Shown here: in pieces, positions 45,520-55,888 of the stretch
How the letters are laid out: every line of letters begins with the position of its first letter
How positions within the stretch are numbered: the stretch's first letter is position 1
Source of the DNA: Macrophomina tecta
Taxonomy: Eukaryota; Ascomycota; Dothideomycetes; Botryosphaeriales; Botryosphaeriaceae
Assembly (NCBI GenBank): GCA_024180945.1
Contig: JAKSGN010000036.1
Coordinates: forward strand, 2,294,001 to 2,358,000
Direction of reading: 5' to 3'
DNA: 64,000 nucleotides
Made by a program: the position numbers and the translations under genes
Notes under the pieces: model-generated
What the model saw: the letters and a program-made list of their open reading frames with translations, nothing else
What the model was told of the DNA's origin: nothing
Databases searched by the model: none

Positions 45520-46600
45520 GAAGCGATTAGGGCTTTTCTTTTTCCGAGCCTTACTTACCTTTATGGTTCGTCTAGTTGGCGTGGCCTTTAGCCTGCTTTT
45601 CGCCTGCGTTCGGGGTGCTAGACCTATACGAATCGCCTACGTTCTTTAGGGGAGCTAAAGCTTTGGATCTTTAGTCTTCTTTAGTCTTCTTACTATTCCT
45701 AAAACCCTTATAGGGACCGTTGCGTTCTAGGCTAGGGGTAGTAAAAGGGCGCTTAGTTCCCTATAACTACTACCCGTTCTCGCTCTTTTTATAGGGCCTT
45801 GTTACCTCTAGCGTTTACTTAATACGTTAGATTTTAGCTACTAAATCCTCTTCTATCTATACCCTAGTAAGAAAGGACTGGCGCACGAGCTCTATACATA
45901 TAGATAGTAGAAGCCGAGAGTAAATCTAGTTAATACGGTAATCTACATTTTGAATTTAATACGTGAATTTGTTCTCGTACGTCTTTATTTAGGCGTAGAA
46001 TTCTATAAACTTCTAGCCCTCCTTTATTACCGTAGTATAATAACTAATAGCGTTATTAAGGCGGTAGACGATAGAGTTACGAATATAATTCTATACTAAC
46101 GTTTTAAACTTCTACTAGAGTAGTACTAGTTTCTTTTAGTTTATTAGACGTCTTTAGACGTGCTAGAAGAGGGTTTTATATTTAGATAGCCCTTCGGTGG
46201 CCTAGAGGATCCTCCTAAGATAGTTCTTATCCGCCCGGTATACGCCGAAACGTGTCTCCACCGTATTCGTCTATAAGTCGTATAAGCCCTAAGTAAGGCC
46301 TTTGAGTTTTAGAGGTAGGTTTCTTACGAGAAGGTCGAGTTACTTTTCGCTATTGTCTACCCTGCTTTCTATATGCGTTTCGCCTACGTTTGGCGTAGGG
46401 ACGATAGGTAGTTCGCCGTTAAGGGCCGCTTATAGCTATTATAGAACCTTAATGCGGTTAAGGCGTTCTAGGAGCTCGGCTTTTAGTATACCTTTCGTAG
46501 GTGCGCTACGTAAGCGTTGTAGTTCGTTAATAGCTATAGGCGCCCCTAGTTCAGCCGCGTCGCCTATTAGGCGTTTAGCACCCTAGACGCTTCTATCGAT
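45520..46600 (-). pseudogene. gag: gag of element C, RIP-inactivated
   Basis: Counterpart of the B gag by position and sequence. A plus-strand open frame at 46,302-46,586 is only a shadow of this region. Confidence 0.6.
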
Positions 46601-46791
46601 GATTAGCGTTTAATAGTCTTTGGGGGTTAATAAGCCTATTTCTATTTGTTCGCCTCGAGTGTTCGAACGGCTTTATTAGCCCCTTGTTTTTATTATCGTG
46701 AAATCGTTCTTTTCGTCGGGATTATTAAAATCGTTATATATAGCTCTTTAAGGCCGGCTACTTTTCCGAAAGGAATTAAGAAGAATTCGAT

Positions 46792-46984
46792 TATAAGTAA
46801 GTAGGCTAGTTATAAGTAGAGAGCCTTTAGAAGAGTCGTATATTCTTAGATACGAATCCTTAGTAGTGTAGGATTTACCCCTTAGTAGCGTTATATACTA
46901 GGGGCCCGTGCGTAGCACGTGATAAGCACGTGGAACGCACGGTATAAGCACCCTAAGGGTATGCTAGGGCCTATTATCCTAATA
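46792..46984 (-). repeat. 5' LTR of element C (193 bp)
   Basis: Reverse orientation, with the TATA and start-site layout of the family. The plus-strand CGAATCCTT at 46,853-46,861 is the best-preserved copy of the presumed transcript start (AAGGATTCG on the minus strand). Confidence 0.93.
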
Positions 46985-46989
46985 GTTAC

Positions 46990-49060
46990 GGAACCTTTAA
47001 TGCGACTTATTTAGAAGAAGTATAGCTTCTAATAGAAAGATAATTAGTAGTAAGCCTTTAATTCGCTAAAGAGAATATTTTACGAAGCATTCGTCTTAGG
47101 AATATACGATTCCGATAAACTAATTAAAGTAGAAACTAATACGTTAGAATTCGCCCTAGGAGTATATCTTAGCCAGCCTAATAAGGAAGGTAGATAGCAC
47201 CTAATCGCGTTCTATTTAAGAAAGTTTACCCCGGTAGAGCTTAACTACGATACTTATACTAAGGAGCTCTTAGCCATCGTCTTAATATTTAAACACTAGA
47301 GATACTACCTAAAAGAAGCCGACTAATAGGTAATAGTATATTACGACTATTAAAATCTTACGTGCTTCACTATGACTAAGGAGCTAAACCGACGATAAAT
47401 TCGCTAGTTATAAGAATTAGTATCCTATAATTTTAAGATTACGTATAGAAAAGGTGTAGATAACGCCGCCGCTAACGCGCTTAGTAGAAGGATAGACTAT
47501 ATAGAAAAAAAAATTGAGCCGTAACCTATAGTATTATAGTAGATAAGCGATAAATCGCTTATTCTTACTAAATAGTCTTTTCTAATGCTTCGTATTAAGT
47601 TAAACCCGTGGTATTAAAAGATTTGAGAAGTATACGCTTAGAACTTCTTCGCGCAGGAGCTTTTAGCGCTTAAGAATAACCCGCGTATAGCTCGAGATAG
47701 AGAAGAAACGCTTCTCTTTAAAGAATTAATCTATATCCCGATAAGACTACGAGAAGCACTCGTTAAAGATATATACGTAGTACCCGCGCATAGATATTAG
47801 GGCACCGATAGAATAACTAAGAGAATTATATAAAACTTCTACTTTCTAGGATTATAAAAGATAGTCTAGCGTATAGTTTCGTAATACGACCTTTATATCC
47901 GAAGTAAAGCCGCTATATACGCTTCGTACGGATACCTATAACCTCTAGAAGTACTAGAATGACTATAGTAATAAATTACGCTAGACTTTATTATGAAGCT
48001 ATTAGAGTCTAGAGATCCGCTTATAGAAGTTAAGTTTAACTTAATCCTAGTCTTTATTAATAGACTTACGAAGTACGTATACTTCTTACCCTACCTCGAG
48101 GCATTAAATATAGAATAGCTAGCCTATACGTTTCTCTAATATATCTTCGCGGATTACGGAATGCCGGAAGTATTAGTCTCGAATAGAGATAAGCTAATAA
48201 GATCTAAATTTTAGTAAACGCTTATACGCTAGCTTAGAGCAAAGAATAAACTCTCTATAATAGTATACGCGTAAACCGACGGCTAGATAGAACGAATAAA
48301 CCGAACTCTTAAATAGTATCTTCGCTGTTATATTAACTACCTATAGAATAACTAGGCTATATAGCTACCTATGGTATAATTCTCCTATAATAGCGCTAAA
48401 TAAGAGTTAACTAACGTATTCCCGTTCTTTACTAACTATAGGTTTAAACTAGACGCGTATAGAGAAACTATTTTAAGTAGAAAACTAGCCTAGAAAGGCG
48501 TTCTTAAGGCCGAGTAGCTAAGAGGATTATATAAAGCTATTAGTCTCGACCTTAAATACGTACGAATTATAATGTCTAAATACTATAATAAACGGCACTA
48601 GGCGGTACTAAACCTAAAAGAGAGGGATAAAGTATACCTCCTTATAAAAAATATTAAATTAAAGCGACCGAGCGATAAATTAGATTTTAAGAAAATCGGT
48701 CTATTCGAAATTATAGAAAAACTCAGAGAAATTACGTATCGACTTAAATTACCTAATATACGGATGAACTCTACTTTTTACATAGTAATACTCGAGCTAG
48801 TACTAAAAAACGCTACTATTCCGAAAACTTAGAAAGAAATTATACTAGAAAACCCTAACGCTGAAGAAGACTAGTACCTAGTCGAGAAGATCTTAAACTA
48901 TAAGCGGTTTAGTCGTTAGCTTAAATATCTCGTTAAATAGGAAGGTTACGGGAATAAAGATAACTAGTAGGTACTAAAGAACGATATATATCTAGATCTT
49001 ATTATAGAGTTCTATTATTAGAACCCTAATCTTCCGCGGAAACGAGGCCGTCCTTAAACG
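46990..49060 (+). pseudogene. pol: End of RT, RNase H, integrase and chromodomain of element A; RIP-inactivated
   Basis: Continues A's polyprotein after element C. RNase H is marked by ETNTLEFALGVYLSQ and YDTYTKELLAIV at about 47,130-47,280. The integrase shows a zinc region, a core with ADYGMPEVLVSNRD at about 48,150 and YAQTDGQIERINRTLKQYL at about 48,265-48,320. The end is a chromodomain, YLVEKILNYKRFSRQLKYLV, at about 48,880-48,940. Interrupted by TAG/TAA codons at Gln/Trp sites. Confidence 0.88.
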
Positions 49061-49094
49061 AGAACGACGGAAGACCCTCGAGAGCCGTAATATT

Positions 49095-49830
49095 CTATAC
49101 TAGAAACGACGATAAACGGGCAAAATCTGTATACCTAAGAGAACGCGGAGTCCGCGTACTAGCTATAGACTCGCCGATAGAATTAGTAGACTTAGCCTCC
49201 TACGGCGTAATAGGCTCTATCGACTCGTAACGTAGCCGTTTTAACGCGGACAGACCCTTAGAATCCTTAGGATTAGAAGTGTATTTCTCGTCCTTAGCTA
49301 ACGTAGCTATTAGCTCCTCCGCCTCCCGGCGATTATACTTATCTAGCGCATTAAAGCTATTAGACTTAGTAAGAAGAGCCTTATAACCACGCTCTTCTAA
49401 TAATCGCTAACTCTTACGTAACCGCTCTAACCGAGTAGCCGCGGTCCCTAGCTTTTTTTATTGTTAACTTAACGCCTCCTATAAATGATTTAATTTAGCT
49501 AAGAAAGTAACGAACTTCTTATAAGCCTTAGTCTTCTTAGCCTTTAACTTCTCCTACTCTCGACGAAGGAATAAGGCTAAAAGTAATTAGTAGGACCCGA
49601 TTATTAAATAAGAAAAACCTATCTTTAGAGAGAGATATCTTCTTTACGTTATATATCGCCGCACCCTTCGCAATATAGGCCCCGTAACGATTATAGTTTA
49701 GAGTAACCTTACAAACCATGCCGTTTAACTTATAATCGAAGCAAGGACGTAATAACGGTAAGAATACCGCCTCTATTAGAGCCGCTAAACGATAGCGCTC
49801 TTTAGTCGTATCTCGCTTTCGCTTAGACAT
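49095..49830 (-). pseudogene. Antisense zinc-cluster-like and coiled-coil gene in element A, RIP-inactivated
   Basis: Opposite to pol, between the chromodomain and the 3' LTR. ATG at 49,830 begins MSKRKRDTTKERYRLAALIE. Residues 30-60 have Cys30, Tyr33, Cys40, Tyr49, Tyr52 and Tyr60; if the Tyr codons (TAT/TAC) were Cys before RIP, the spacing is C-x2-C-x6-C-x8-C-x2-C-x7-C, which fits the Zn2Cys6 fungal DNA-binding cluster. An intron probably lies near 49,570-49,620 (TACTAAT branch, TTTTAG acceptor), but the donor is unclear. The downstream frame, about 49,540 to 49,095, encodes a Lys/Glu/Leu-rich likely coiled coil (ATRLERLRKS, RREAEELIATLAKDEKY) with few TAG/TAA breaks. Function unknown; a DNA-binding or regulatory role is inference. 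Confidence 0.7.
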
Positions 49831-49913
49831 AATGCACTTATAGAAAAGAAATACCCAGGTAGAAAAATACGATAAAATAGGTAGCACGAATAAATCTTCG
49901 GGCCGAAGATCCT

Positions 49914-49928
49914 TAAAGGGGGGGATAG
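49914..49928 (+). other. Polypurine tract of element A
   Basis: A purine run (AAAGGGGGGGATAG) directly before the 3' LTR, the expected plus-strand primer site. Confidence 0.7.
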
Positions 49929-50373
49929 TATTACGGCGCAGCCTACACGGGTTAATAAAGAGGGGAGCAACCCCACTAAAGGCGGGTAGAACCAAAGAAA
50001 TATAGGCCAAGGGTCACGTGACCCCGCGATTAGTCAGACCCACTCGCCAAGAAATTGAGCAGACCAACCCAACCGATCAGTAGAAGGGTCGCGATTAGTT
50101 ACTAAGCGCAACACCTTCACTAAGCATATAGATTATATATACTTTCTTACTTATATATAAACCACACTCATTAGATAGCTTTGACCTTCGTGGTCAACTT
50201 CAATAGCAATTCGTACATTGTTAGTAACACGGCCTTCGCACACAGTGCTCAGTCTCATCACGTGTTCGACTTGCTCTCACCCTCTTCTTGTACCCACTCA
50301 AGGAAAACCCCCTCGACAGGTTTTCTCCCTCTTTGGTGTTTGGATCCTTAGAGGCAGAGGCCCGCTCGTTACA
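49929..50373 (+). repeat. 3' LTR of element A (445 bp)
   Basis: Starts TATTACGG (TG altered to TA by RIP) and ends CTCGTTACA next to the CGGGT duplication. TATATAAA lies at 50,154-50,161, then the conserved start-site block and hairpin. The right half is clearly less RIP-mutated than the internal sequence. Confidence 0.9.
50154..50197 (+). promoter_or_regulatory. TATA box and start-site hairpin in the LTR of element A
   Basis: TATATAAA, then CACTCATTAGATAG, then TTGACCTTCGTGGTCAA at 50,181-50,197. Same order and spacing as LTR D at 39,003-39,047, although the rest of the two LTRs differs. Confidence 0.6.
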
Positions 50374-50378
50374 CGGGT
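50374..50378. repeat. Target-site duplication CGGGT of element A, right copy
   Basis: Matches 27,702-27,706. Confidence 0.95.
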
Positions 50379-51138
50379 CTTTGGCCGAACGCGCCTCAAC
50401 ATCTTCCTGTGGCTTGCTGGTGCTATGACGCTCGCCTGGGTACTGGGAATGTATCTTAGCAATCTGCTCCAGTGCACGCCGATGAGGAAAGCTTGGGAGC
50501 CGGTCGTCGCGGGCCACTGTTTCGACTCGCGAACCTTTTTCATCGCGAATTCGGCTTGCAACATTTCGAACGACGTCATTATTCTCACGCTGCCTCTCCC
50601 GATATTGTGGAGGACGACATTGATGCCAGTGCGTCAGAAGCTGCTGCTTTCCGCCACATTCCTCCTCGGCGCGCTTGTGGTTGCAGCAAGCGTCTACAGG
50701 TTTGTGACATTGCTTTATATCGAGAACGATGATATCACCTGTCAGTTTACATCCTGCTGCGGCCCTCTTTGCTCCTCTAACAATTCTTCAGGGACGTTTT
50801 CCTATCCGAACCTCTGGTCGGTTATCGAGCCTGCGGTGGCGTTAATTTCTTCTTGTCTTCCGACGATGAATGCCCTCTATTTTAAGATTAGCAGGTTCCT
50901 CAGCATCACGCACATCGAGAATGATGTCCAAGTCGCTGAGGAAAGCCCGCAAGACTCTACACAGACTGAGTCGACTATTGAGAGGCGGAAGAGAAGAAAT
51001 AATGCCTTTGCACAATGGGGCCACGCCTTGTCGACATTAAAGACAGAAGTAAGGAGCAGTGCTATCAGAACAGATGTTCGGCTGAGTCATGGAAGTGGGT
51101 GGAATGATCTCCCGGATGCAGAGCGCGGGAAAAGGTGA
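50379..51138 (+). pseudogene. Fungal rhodopsin/Pth11-like membrane protein, 3' part
   Basis: Continues the gene broken at 27,706; the Val codon is completed by the base at 50,379. It encodes FGRTRLNIFLWLAG, further membrane helices, CTPMRKAWEP, the CFDSRTFFIANSACNISNDV helix and LPLPILWR, all in the fungal rhodopsin order. An intron at 50,741-50,791 (GTCAGT...CTTCAG) joins DDIT to WTFSYP. A Ser/Arg-rich cytosolic tail ends at the stop at 51,138. No internal stop is seen, so the host gene was intact when element A landed and RIP has not visibly spread into it. A truncated transcript from the LTR could still be made. Confidence 0.88.
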
Positions 51139-52076
51139 TCTGGTCGTCTAAGTCCTTAATGAAGCGTTGGTTGCAATGCGAAAATAATGAAAATTATCTC
51201 TGGCTAGGAACGGAATACCTCCGAATCACATGTTTGAGGGAGCGGCAAGAAGTTCTTTATGTCGGCAAAGACTTATCGCCCAACAAGGAAGCTGGGTGGC
51301 GGGGCATGAGGACGCCCAAGGTGCTACTGAAGTATTAAAGTACGCTAACGTGAGTATATTTCCCCTTCACGGCCATTGCGGTTTGCCGGTCTTTGGCGAG
51401 CGATATTGTCCCAACCAATGGATGTCCGCTTAGCTACTTCAACCACCATCTTGGCTGATGGAGTATCTAATCCAATTCGACATCCAAGAGTCTGATATGC
51501 AGCATCCATGTATGAGCAGCCTGTAGAATCAAAAGCGAGTAGAGAGATTATGCCTTGGAGACATGCTCACAGCCCGAAATAGAGCAGGTTGCCCTGGCTC
51601 GGGAACTTTGCCAAGAGATGTTCAAAACTTCGATTTTAGGCGTGATGCACAGAAAAAGTCCGATGAGTAATTTAATTTTGCTTTTCACTGCTCTCTGTCC
51701 ATCCGCGAGTGCTTCCAGTCATGTCATAGTGGAGCACTACGGCGAGCTCTGATTGGTAGCTTCCGATGTTCCCCACCCACTTCGACGAAAACGGAAAAAT
51801 AATGCGGGAATTACGGAATGGTTTGCACAGCGTATTCATAAATGCGTCCTGCCAAAGCCCACTCTGCGCCTCGCCGACGCACCACATTCGTTGGAAGGGA
51901 GAAACTTCACGGTGTGCGAGGACTAGCCTTCCCCTGAGCTTCTCCGGCCCTGAGAGAACCAGCTGGCCGACATTCTTGCGTGACGCCGGTTTTACCAATA
52001 AATATGCTGCACAGGAACAAGCCTTCTCGCCGTGGTCTCGGCAGCAGTCTTCGACGGCCCAAGAACCCATCTCCTC
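51139..52076. other. Intergenic region upstream of the MFS transporter
   Basis: About 0.9 kb. The open frame at 51,766-52,194 overlaps the first transporter exon in another frame and has no motif, so I leave it out. No TATA box stands out. Confidence 0.45.
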
Positions 52077-53638
52077 ATGGCAAAATCCAGGGATCCTCAA
52101 TGCGGTGTCGCCACAAAGCCGGGTAGTAGAGGTACAACTTACGCAGAACAACACAAGTGTATGTAAGCTGATCGGATTCAGAGAGAGACCATGATGCGAA
52201 CATTCAAATCCTGGACTGGGATGGACCCAACGATCCAGCAAACCCGTACAACTGGTCACTGTCGAAGAAATACCTTATTACTGCCGTTGCACTGTGCGCC
52301 ACATTCACGACAATGCTAAACGGAACGATCATGACCGTCGCCCACGAAGCCATCAATGACAGATTTCATGTCAGCGATGCCAACTTCCCAAACTCCTATT
52401 GGCCGGTGGCATCTTGGGCCGTCGGTGGAGGCATATGCTCCTTCGTGGTCCTCCCCATGATGGAGGACTTTGGCTTCCGCAAGGTTTTCTTGGGCACCTA
52501 CGTCATCTTTATCTGCTCGCTTATTCCCCAGGCCGTCGCGCATAATTTTGCCACCCTCGTCGTCACCCGCTTCTTCAGCGGCGGCTGCGTCGCCATCATT
52601 GCCAACTCCACCAGCAGCGTCATCGGCAATATCTGGGAAGATGACCGCGCTCGCACGATACCCATGAGTCTCTGGATTGCTCTTTACCTCGGCGGAAGCA
52701 GTACCGGCCCGGTGGTCGGAGCAGCCATCCTCAAGTACCTCTCCTGGCGCTGGATCTTCTACTGCCAGCTGATCTGGTACGGTGCCCTTCTCCCATTCTA
52801 CTGGCTGCTCCTGCCGGAGAACAGAGGCGAAGTGCTCCTGGCACAGCGAGCCCAGGACATGCGTCAAGAGGGCATTCAGGCATACAGCCAGATGGAATTG
52901 GAAAACACACCTATGACTGAACTCATCCTGGAGAGCTTGAAGCGGCCACTGGTCATGCTATTTACGGAGCCGGTTGTCATCGTCTGCACGACCATGGCTG
53001 CCCTAGTCATGGGCAACATTTACCTCTTCACTCAATCGGTTGAGCTGGTGTTCGCCTCCCTTTACGGTTGGGATCCGATCCAAGCTGGGTTTGTACAGGC
53101 AGCTATCGTCATTGGTGAGATCCTTGGATGGCCAGGCGCGCTCCTGTCTGCCCACTTCTACTTTGCTTCTGCAGCGCGCAACACAGAGATCCCAAATACG
53201 CCCATCCCTGAGGCACGGCTGTATGTTGCTATCCCAGCCGGGCTTGTGGGTATGTCTGGAGGTATGTTCGTCTACGGTTGGACCTCCTACCCGTCCTTGC
53301 CGTGGATAATACCGGCTGTTGGTCTGGCTATGGTCGGGGCAGGCAACACCGTTGTGATCATCGCCTTGGCAGATTATGTCGTCGACGCATACGCAAAGTA
53401 TGCGGGGAGTTCAATGGCAGCCGTTGCTCTGGGAGAGAACTTCTCTGCCGCCTTCCTGCCTCTGGCCGCGCAGAGTTTGTACACTAACCTTGGATTCCAT
53501 TGGGCAAGCAGCTTGCTTGGGTTTCTTTCATTGGCGCTTTCCTGTGCCCCAATCGTGTTGGTCATCTGGGGAAGAGGCATCAGGCACCGGAGTCCATTCA
53601 TGAAAGAAGCTGTGGTCGAGAAGAAGCTCGAGGTATAG
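52077..53638 (+). CDS. MFS transporter, drug:H+ antiporter type
   Basis: Two exons, 52,077-52,131 and 52,182-53,638, give 503 aa. The 50-nt intron joins a short N-terminus to DWDGPNDPANPYNWS, the cytosolic motif that comes before TM1 in fungal multidrug MFS proteins. About 12 helices follow, with the loop motif MMEDFGFRKVF after TM2 and RFFSGGCVAIIANS in TM4. The C-terminus is short and charged. It likely exports small toxic or secreted compounds across the plasma membrane; the substrate is unknown. The first exon is less certain than the rest, because the ATG at 52,313 also starts an open frame but would lose the conserved N-terminal motif and TM1. It sits beside decayed tannase and P450 genes and a regulator, as transporters in accessory clusters do. 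Confidence 0.88.
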
Positions 53639-53852
53639 ACCGGGCGGGGCGTGCTCCGCAGTATCCTTCTTTATTTATCAGTCACCGAAAAAAGAATCCC
53701 AGTAATATAGAGAGTAGAAGTAAACCAAATAGACGAACATGAAATTAACTTCAGATTTACATTATTACCTCAGGACATGTCACCAAGGCCTGTTCCATCG
53801 CCATCCACCAAACAAACTCCAAAAACTCCACCCCACCCTAACTCCAACCCCA

Positions 53853-55280
53853 CTACTCCTCCTCTTCCTCCTCCGTCCCCTCCACATACTCAATGCCGCC
53901 TCCACCCACCCTGACCCCCCAACTCCAATGTGTCTCCGGCGCCTCCGCTAACTGCCTCGCCCAACCCACCTCCGCGCTCCTCCAGCCCCCCTCCACCAAC
54001 CCCACTTGCACCGCCCGACTCGCCCACCTCACCGCGCCCCACGCGTCCGCCAGCGCACTGCACTGCAGCGCCACGCGCACATACGCGTCCGGCAAACTGG
54101 CCCTCAGCCCTTCCGCCTCGACCAGGTCGACCAGCGCCAGCGCCATGCCGACGCTGGCGGCCGACCCGGCGCGCCAGTCGCCCAGCTTGCGCGCCAGCTC
54201 GGATATGCGCGCGAGGCGCCGGTCGGAGGCGCGGGACAGCGGAGGAGAGAGCGAGCACAGCGAGCACGTGCACGGGAAGCCCCAGTTCGCGTGGAGTTTG
54301 CGCTGGCGCGCGGCGCGGGGGAGGCTGGCGTCGAGGTAGGAGATGGTGAGCTCGGTGCCGGCAGGGACGGGGCCGGGGGAGCTGGTGTGCACGTATTGGG
54401 TCAGGAGGTGGGGGTCGAAGAAGTAGGCGCTGTTGGGCCGGCAGTCGTGGTTGAGGCGCTGGGAAAGCAAAAAGAGGGGGTTAAGATGTCGGCTCGGGTT
54501 TGAGGAGGGTTAGGAGGCGCTACGTACCGCGATCTCCGGGAATATCACCCAGAACTCCGCGTTAGCGAGTTCGATGCCGAAGGAGTTCGTGTCTACCCTG
54601 TCGTCGAACGGGTCCGCGCCGTCGACGTGGCCCGCCAGTGCCCAGAACTTTTTCTGAGATGATTCTGGCAGGCTGCGTAGGGCGTGATATGAAAGCTTCA
54701 GCCTGTCCGCTTTTTGGAGCCCGTCGATGGCCTCATCAATCATCAAGATGGGCGTTGAGGCGAAGAGGCGGTCGCCGCTTTGGAGGGGTTTGTTGGCAAT
54801 GAGACCTTTCCCGCGGCCTGGGAGATGGCGCTCCTCGAAAGGCGGATTCGTGTAATCATTGATATCTGGTGGCAGCTGCGGCTCTGTGAAGGCTTCAGAA
54901 GAAAGTATTTCAGCCACACGAGTAGGTGTTGTAAGCAGAGCAATTCCCCGGCCGTCGGCGAAAGTGCTGGATACGAAAGCGCAAATGGGCTCCTCGGCAC
55001 TTGCATTGGTGGGGAACATGCAATGAAGGGGCGAGACCCATGGGATCATCCCAGCTTTCAGTGACGGCCTCTGAGGACATTTCCGCTGAGTAGGGGTATT
55101 GTTAGCGTGGAAGGCAGCTGGGGGTTCATTGCCAAAGATGGCAGTGTCTTCGATGCGTAAATAAGATGGAGAGTAGGGAAGAGATGTCGAATCAAAGGCC
55201 TTTTGGCGAAAAACGTATGGAAAATGACCGGCTGATGCGGCCGCGACTAACGTCAAAGATGCAAACGTCGCGTAATGCAT
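53853..55280 (-). CDS. SET-domain protein with N-terminal signal peptide
   Basis: Two exons, 55,280-54,528 and 54,458-53,853, intron 69 nt; 452 aa. The N-terminus (MHYATFASLTLVAAASAG) is a signal peptide or membrane anchor. The SET region begins around GRGKGLIANKPLQSGDRLF (residues 157-175) and contains NHDCRPNSAYFFD across the exon join, GTELTISYL, and the post-SET CTCSLC. These are the usual methyl-donor and zinc-binding elements, so a lysine methyltransferase fold is likely. A Glu-rich C-terminus follows. A SET protein with a secretory leader is unusual, since most act on histones or cytosolic proteins; this group is common in fungi but its substrate is not known to me. It shares a promoter region with the divergent Mpv17 gene. 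Confidence 0.87.
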
Positions 55281-55888
55281 TGTTGCTCTTGGGCTTGGTA
55301 TGCTTGGGGACGGGAGCTCAAATTTGAATTATTTGGGAGAAAAGGATTCAGCTTGCGAAGTAAGCACCTGGAAGGAACCCCGCGTCTTAACGCGCCAGGC
55401 ATTTAGAGCTGAAGCCTGTTCTGCGTCTCAATTGGTGATGCGGGGGATTCTAAGCTTTCGGTGACATCCGCCAGCCTCCTGGTCGAGACGGGGCTTTCCA
55501 TTTTTGGGCCAGTCATGATGAAGCGCGTATTCAAAAAGAAAAAAAAAAAAAGAAAAAGCTATGAGAGGAGAAGGGGGAGGCGAAGGGGTCGGACGACGTT
55601 TCAGCCACCACGCGGTGTCTCTGTGAATTTCTCAGCTCCCGCAACTTTAAGCTTGAGGCTGCCTCGCCACATGCTGTCCTGAAACGCAAAACCAGACCTT
55701 CACGGCGCCAAATCTCAAGTGTGAGACGAGGGACGCTTGAAGCACCCGTGAGACTTGAGGGGGCCCAGAGTATCTTCCCTGCCCAGTTTTGCTTGAAATA
55801 TCCCGATGCCGAGTTTATTTGGACCTCACGGTCTTGCCTCAGCTTTGCGCGCTCACCACCAAAATAGCGAAATTCTGTTCTTGCAGAA
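55281..55888. promoter_or_regulatory. Divergent promoter region between SET and Mpv17 genes
   Basis: About 600 bp serves both genes' 5' sides. It contains an interrupted A run at 55,537-55,557 and no clear TATA box. Confidence 0.4.

Larger units (their letters stand above)
39808..46984 (-). mobile_element. Element C: second chromovirus copy of the B family, inverted, nested in A
   Basis: 7,177 bp with 193-bp LTRs at 46,792-46,984 (5') and 39,808-40,000 (3'). On the minus strand: gag (about 46,600-45,520), pol (about 44,660-41,400) and a C-rich complement of the purine tract at 40,001. An antisense gene on the plus strand spans 40,580-41,379. It mirrors B, so the two form inverted repeats of over 7 kb separated by 547 bp of A. 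RIP is strand-biased here: CpA on the plus strand is nearly gone, but TpG survives in many places. Confidence 0.95.
27707..50373 (+). mobile_element. Element A: Ty3/gypsy chromovirus (host of nested elements B, C, D)
   Basis: An LTR retrotransposon integrated in the rhodopsin-like gene, bounded by TG...CA and a CGGGT duplication. Forward order: abnormal 65-bp left end, leader, gag (from 27,863), protease (about 29,880), reverse transcriptase (31,020-31,314; 39,266-39,807; 46,990 onward), RNase H, integrase, chromodomain (to about 49,060), an antisense gene (49,095-49,830), purine tract and a 445-bp 3' LTR (49,929-50,373). B (31,315-39,260) and C (39,808-46,984) interrupt the reverse transcriptase; without them A is about 7.5 kb. 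CpA and TpG are almost absent and nonsense codons are TAG/TAA where CAG, CAA or TGG would stand, the mark of RIP. It cannot encode working proteins. Confidence 0.95.

Noticed and set aside
46302..46586. 94-codon plus-strand frame in element C
   Set aside because: Shadow of the minus-strand gag region; no counterpart is open in copy B.
28100..50000. Possible CRISPR, phage or bacterial origin for the AT-rich block
   Set aside because: Content is chromovirus gag/pol with fungal RIP mutations; no spaced repeats or bacterial genes.
49537..50010. The first 60 codons of the long minus-strand frame reaching into the 3' LTR
   Set aside because: The likely start is the ATG at 49,830; the part beyond it runs into LTR sequence and the purine tract.
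51766..52194. 142-codon frame before the MFS transporter
   Set aside because: It overlaps the likely first exon and intron of the transporter in another frame and has no recognisable content.
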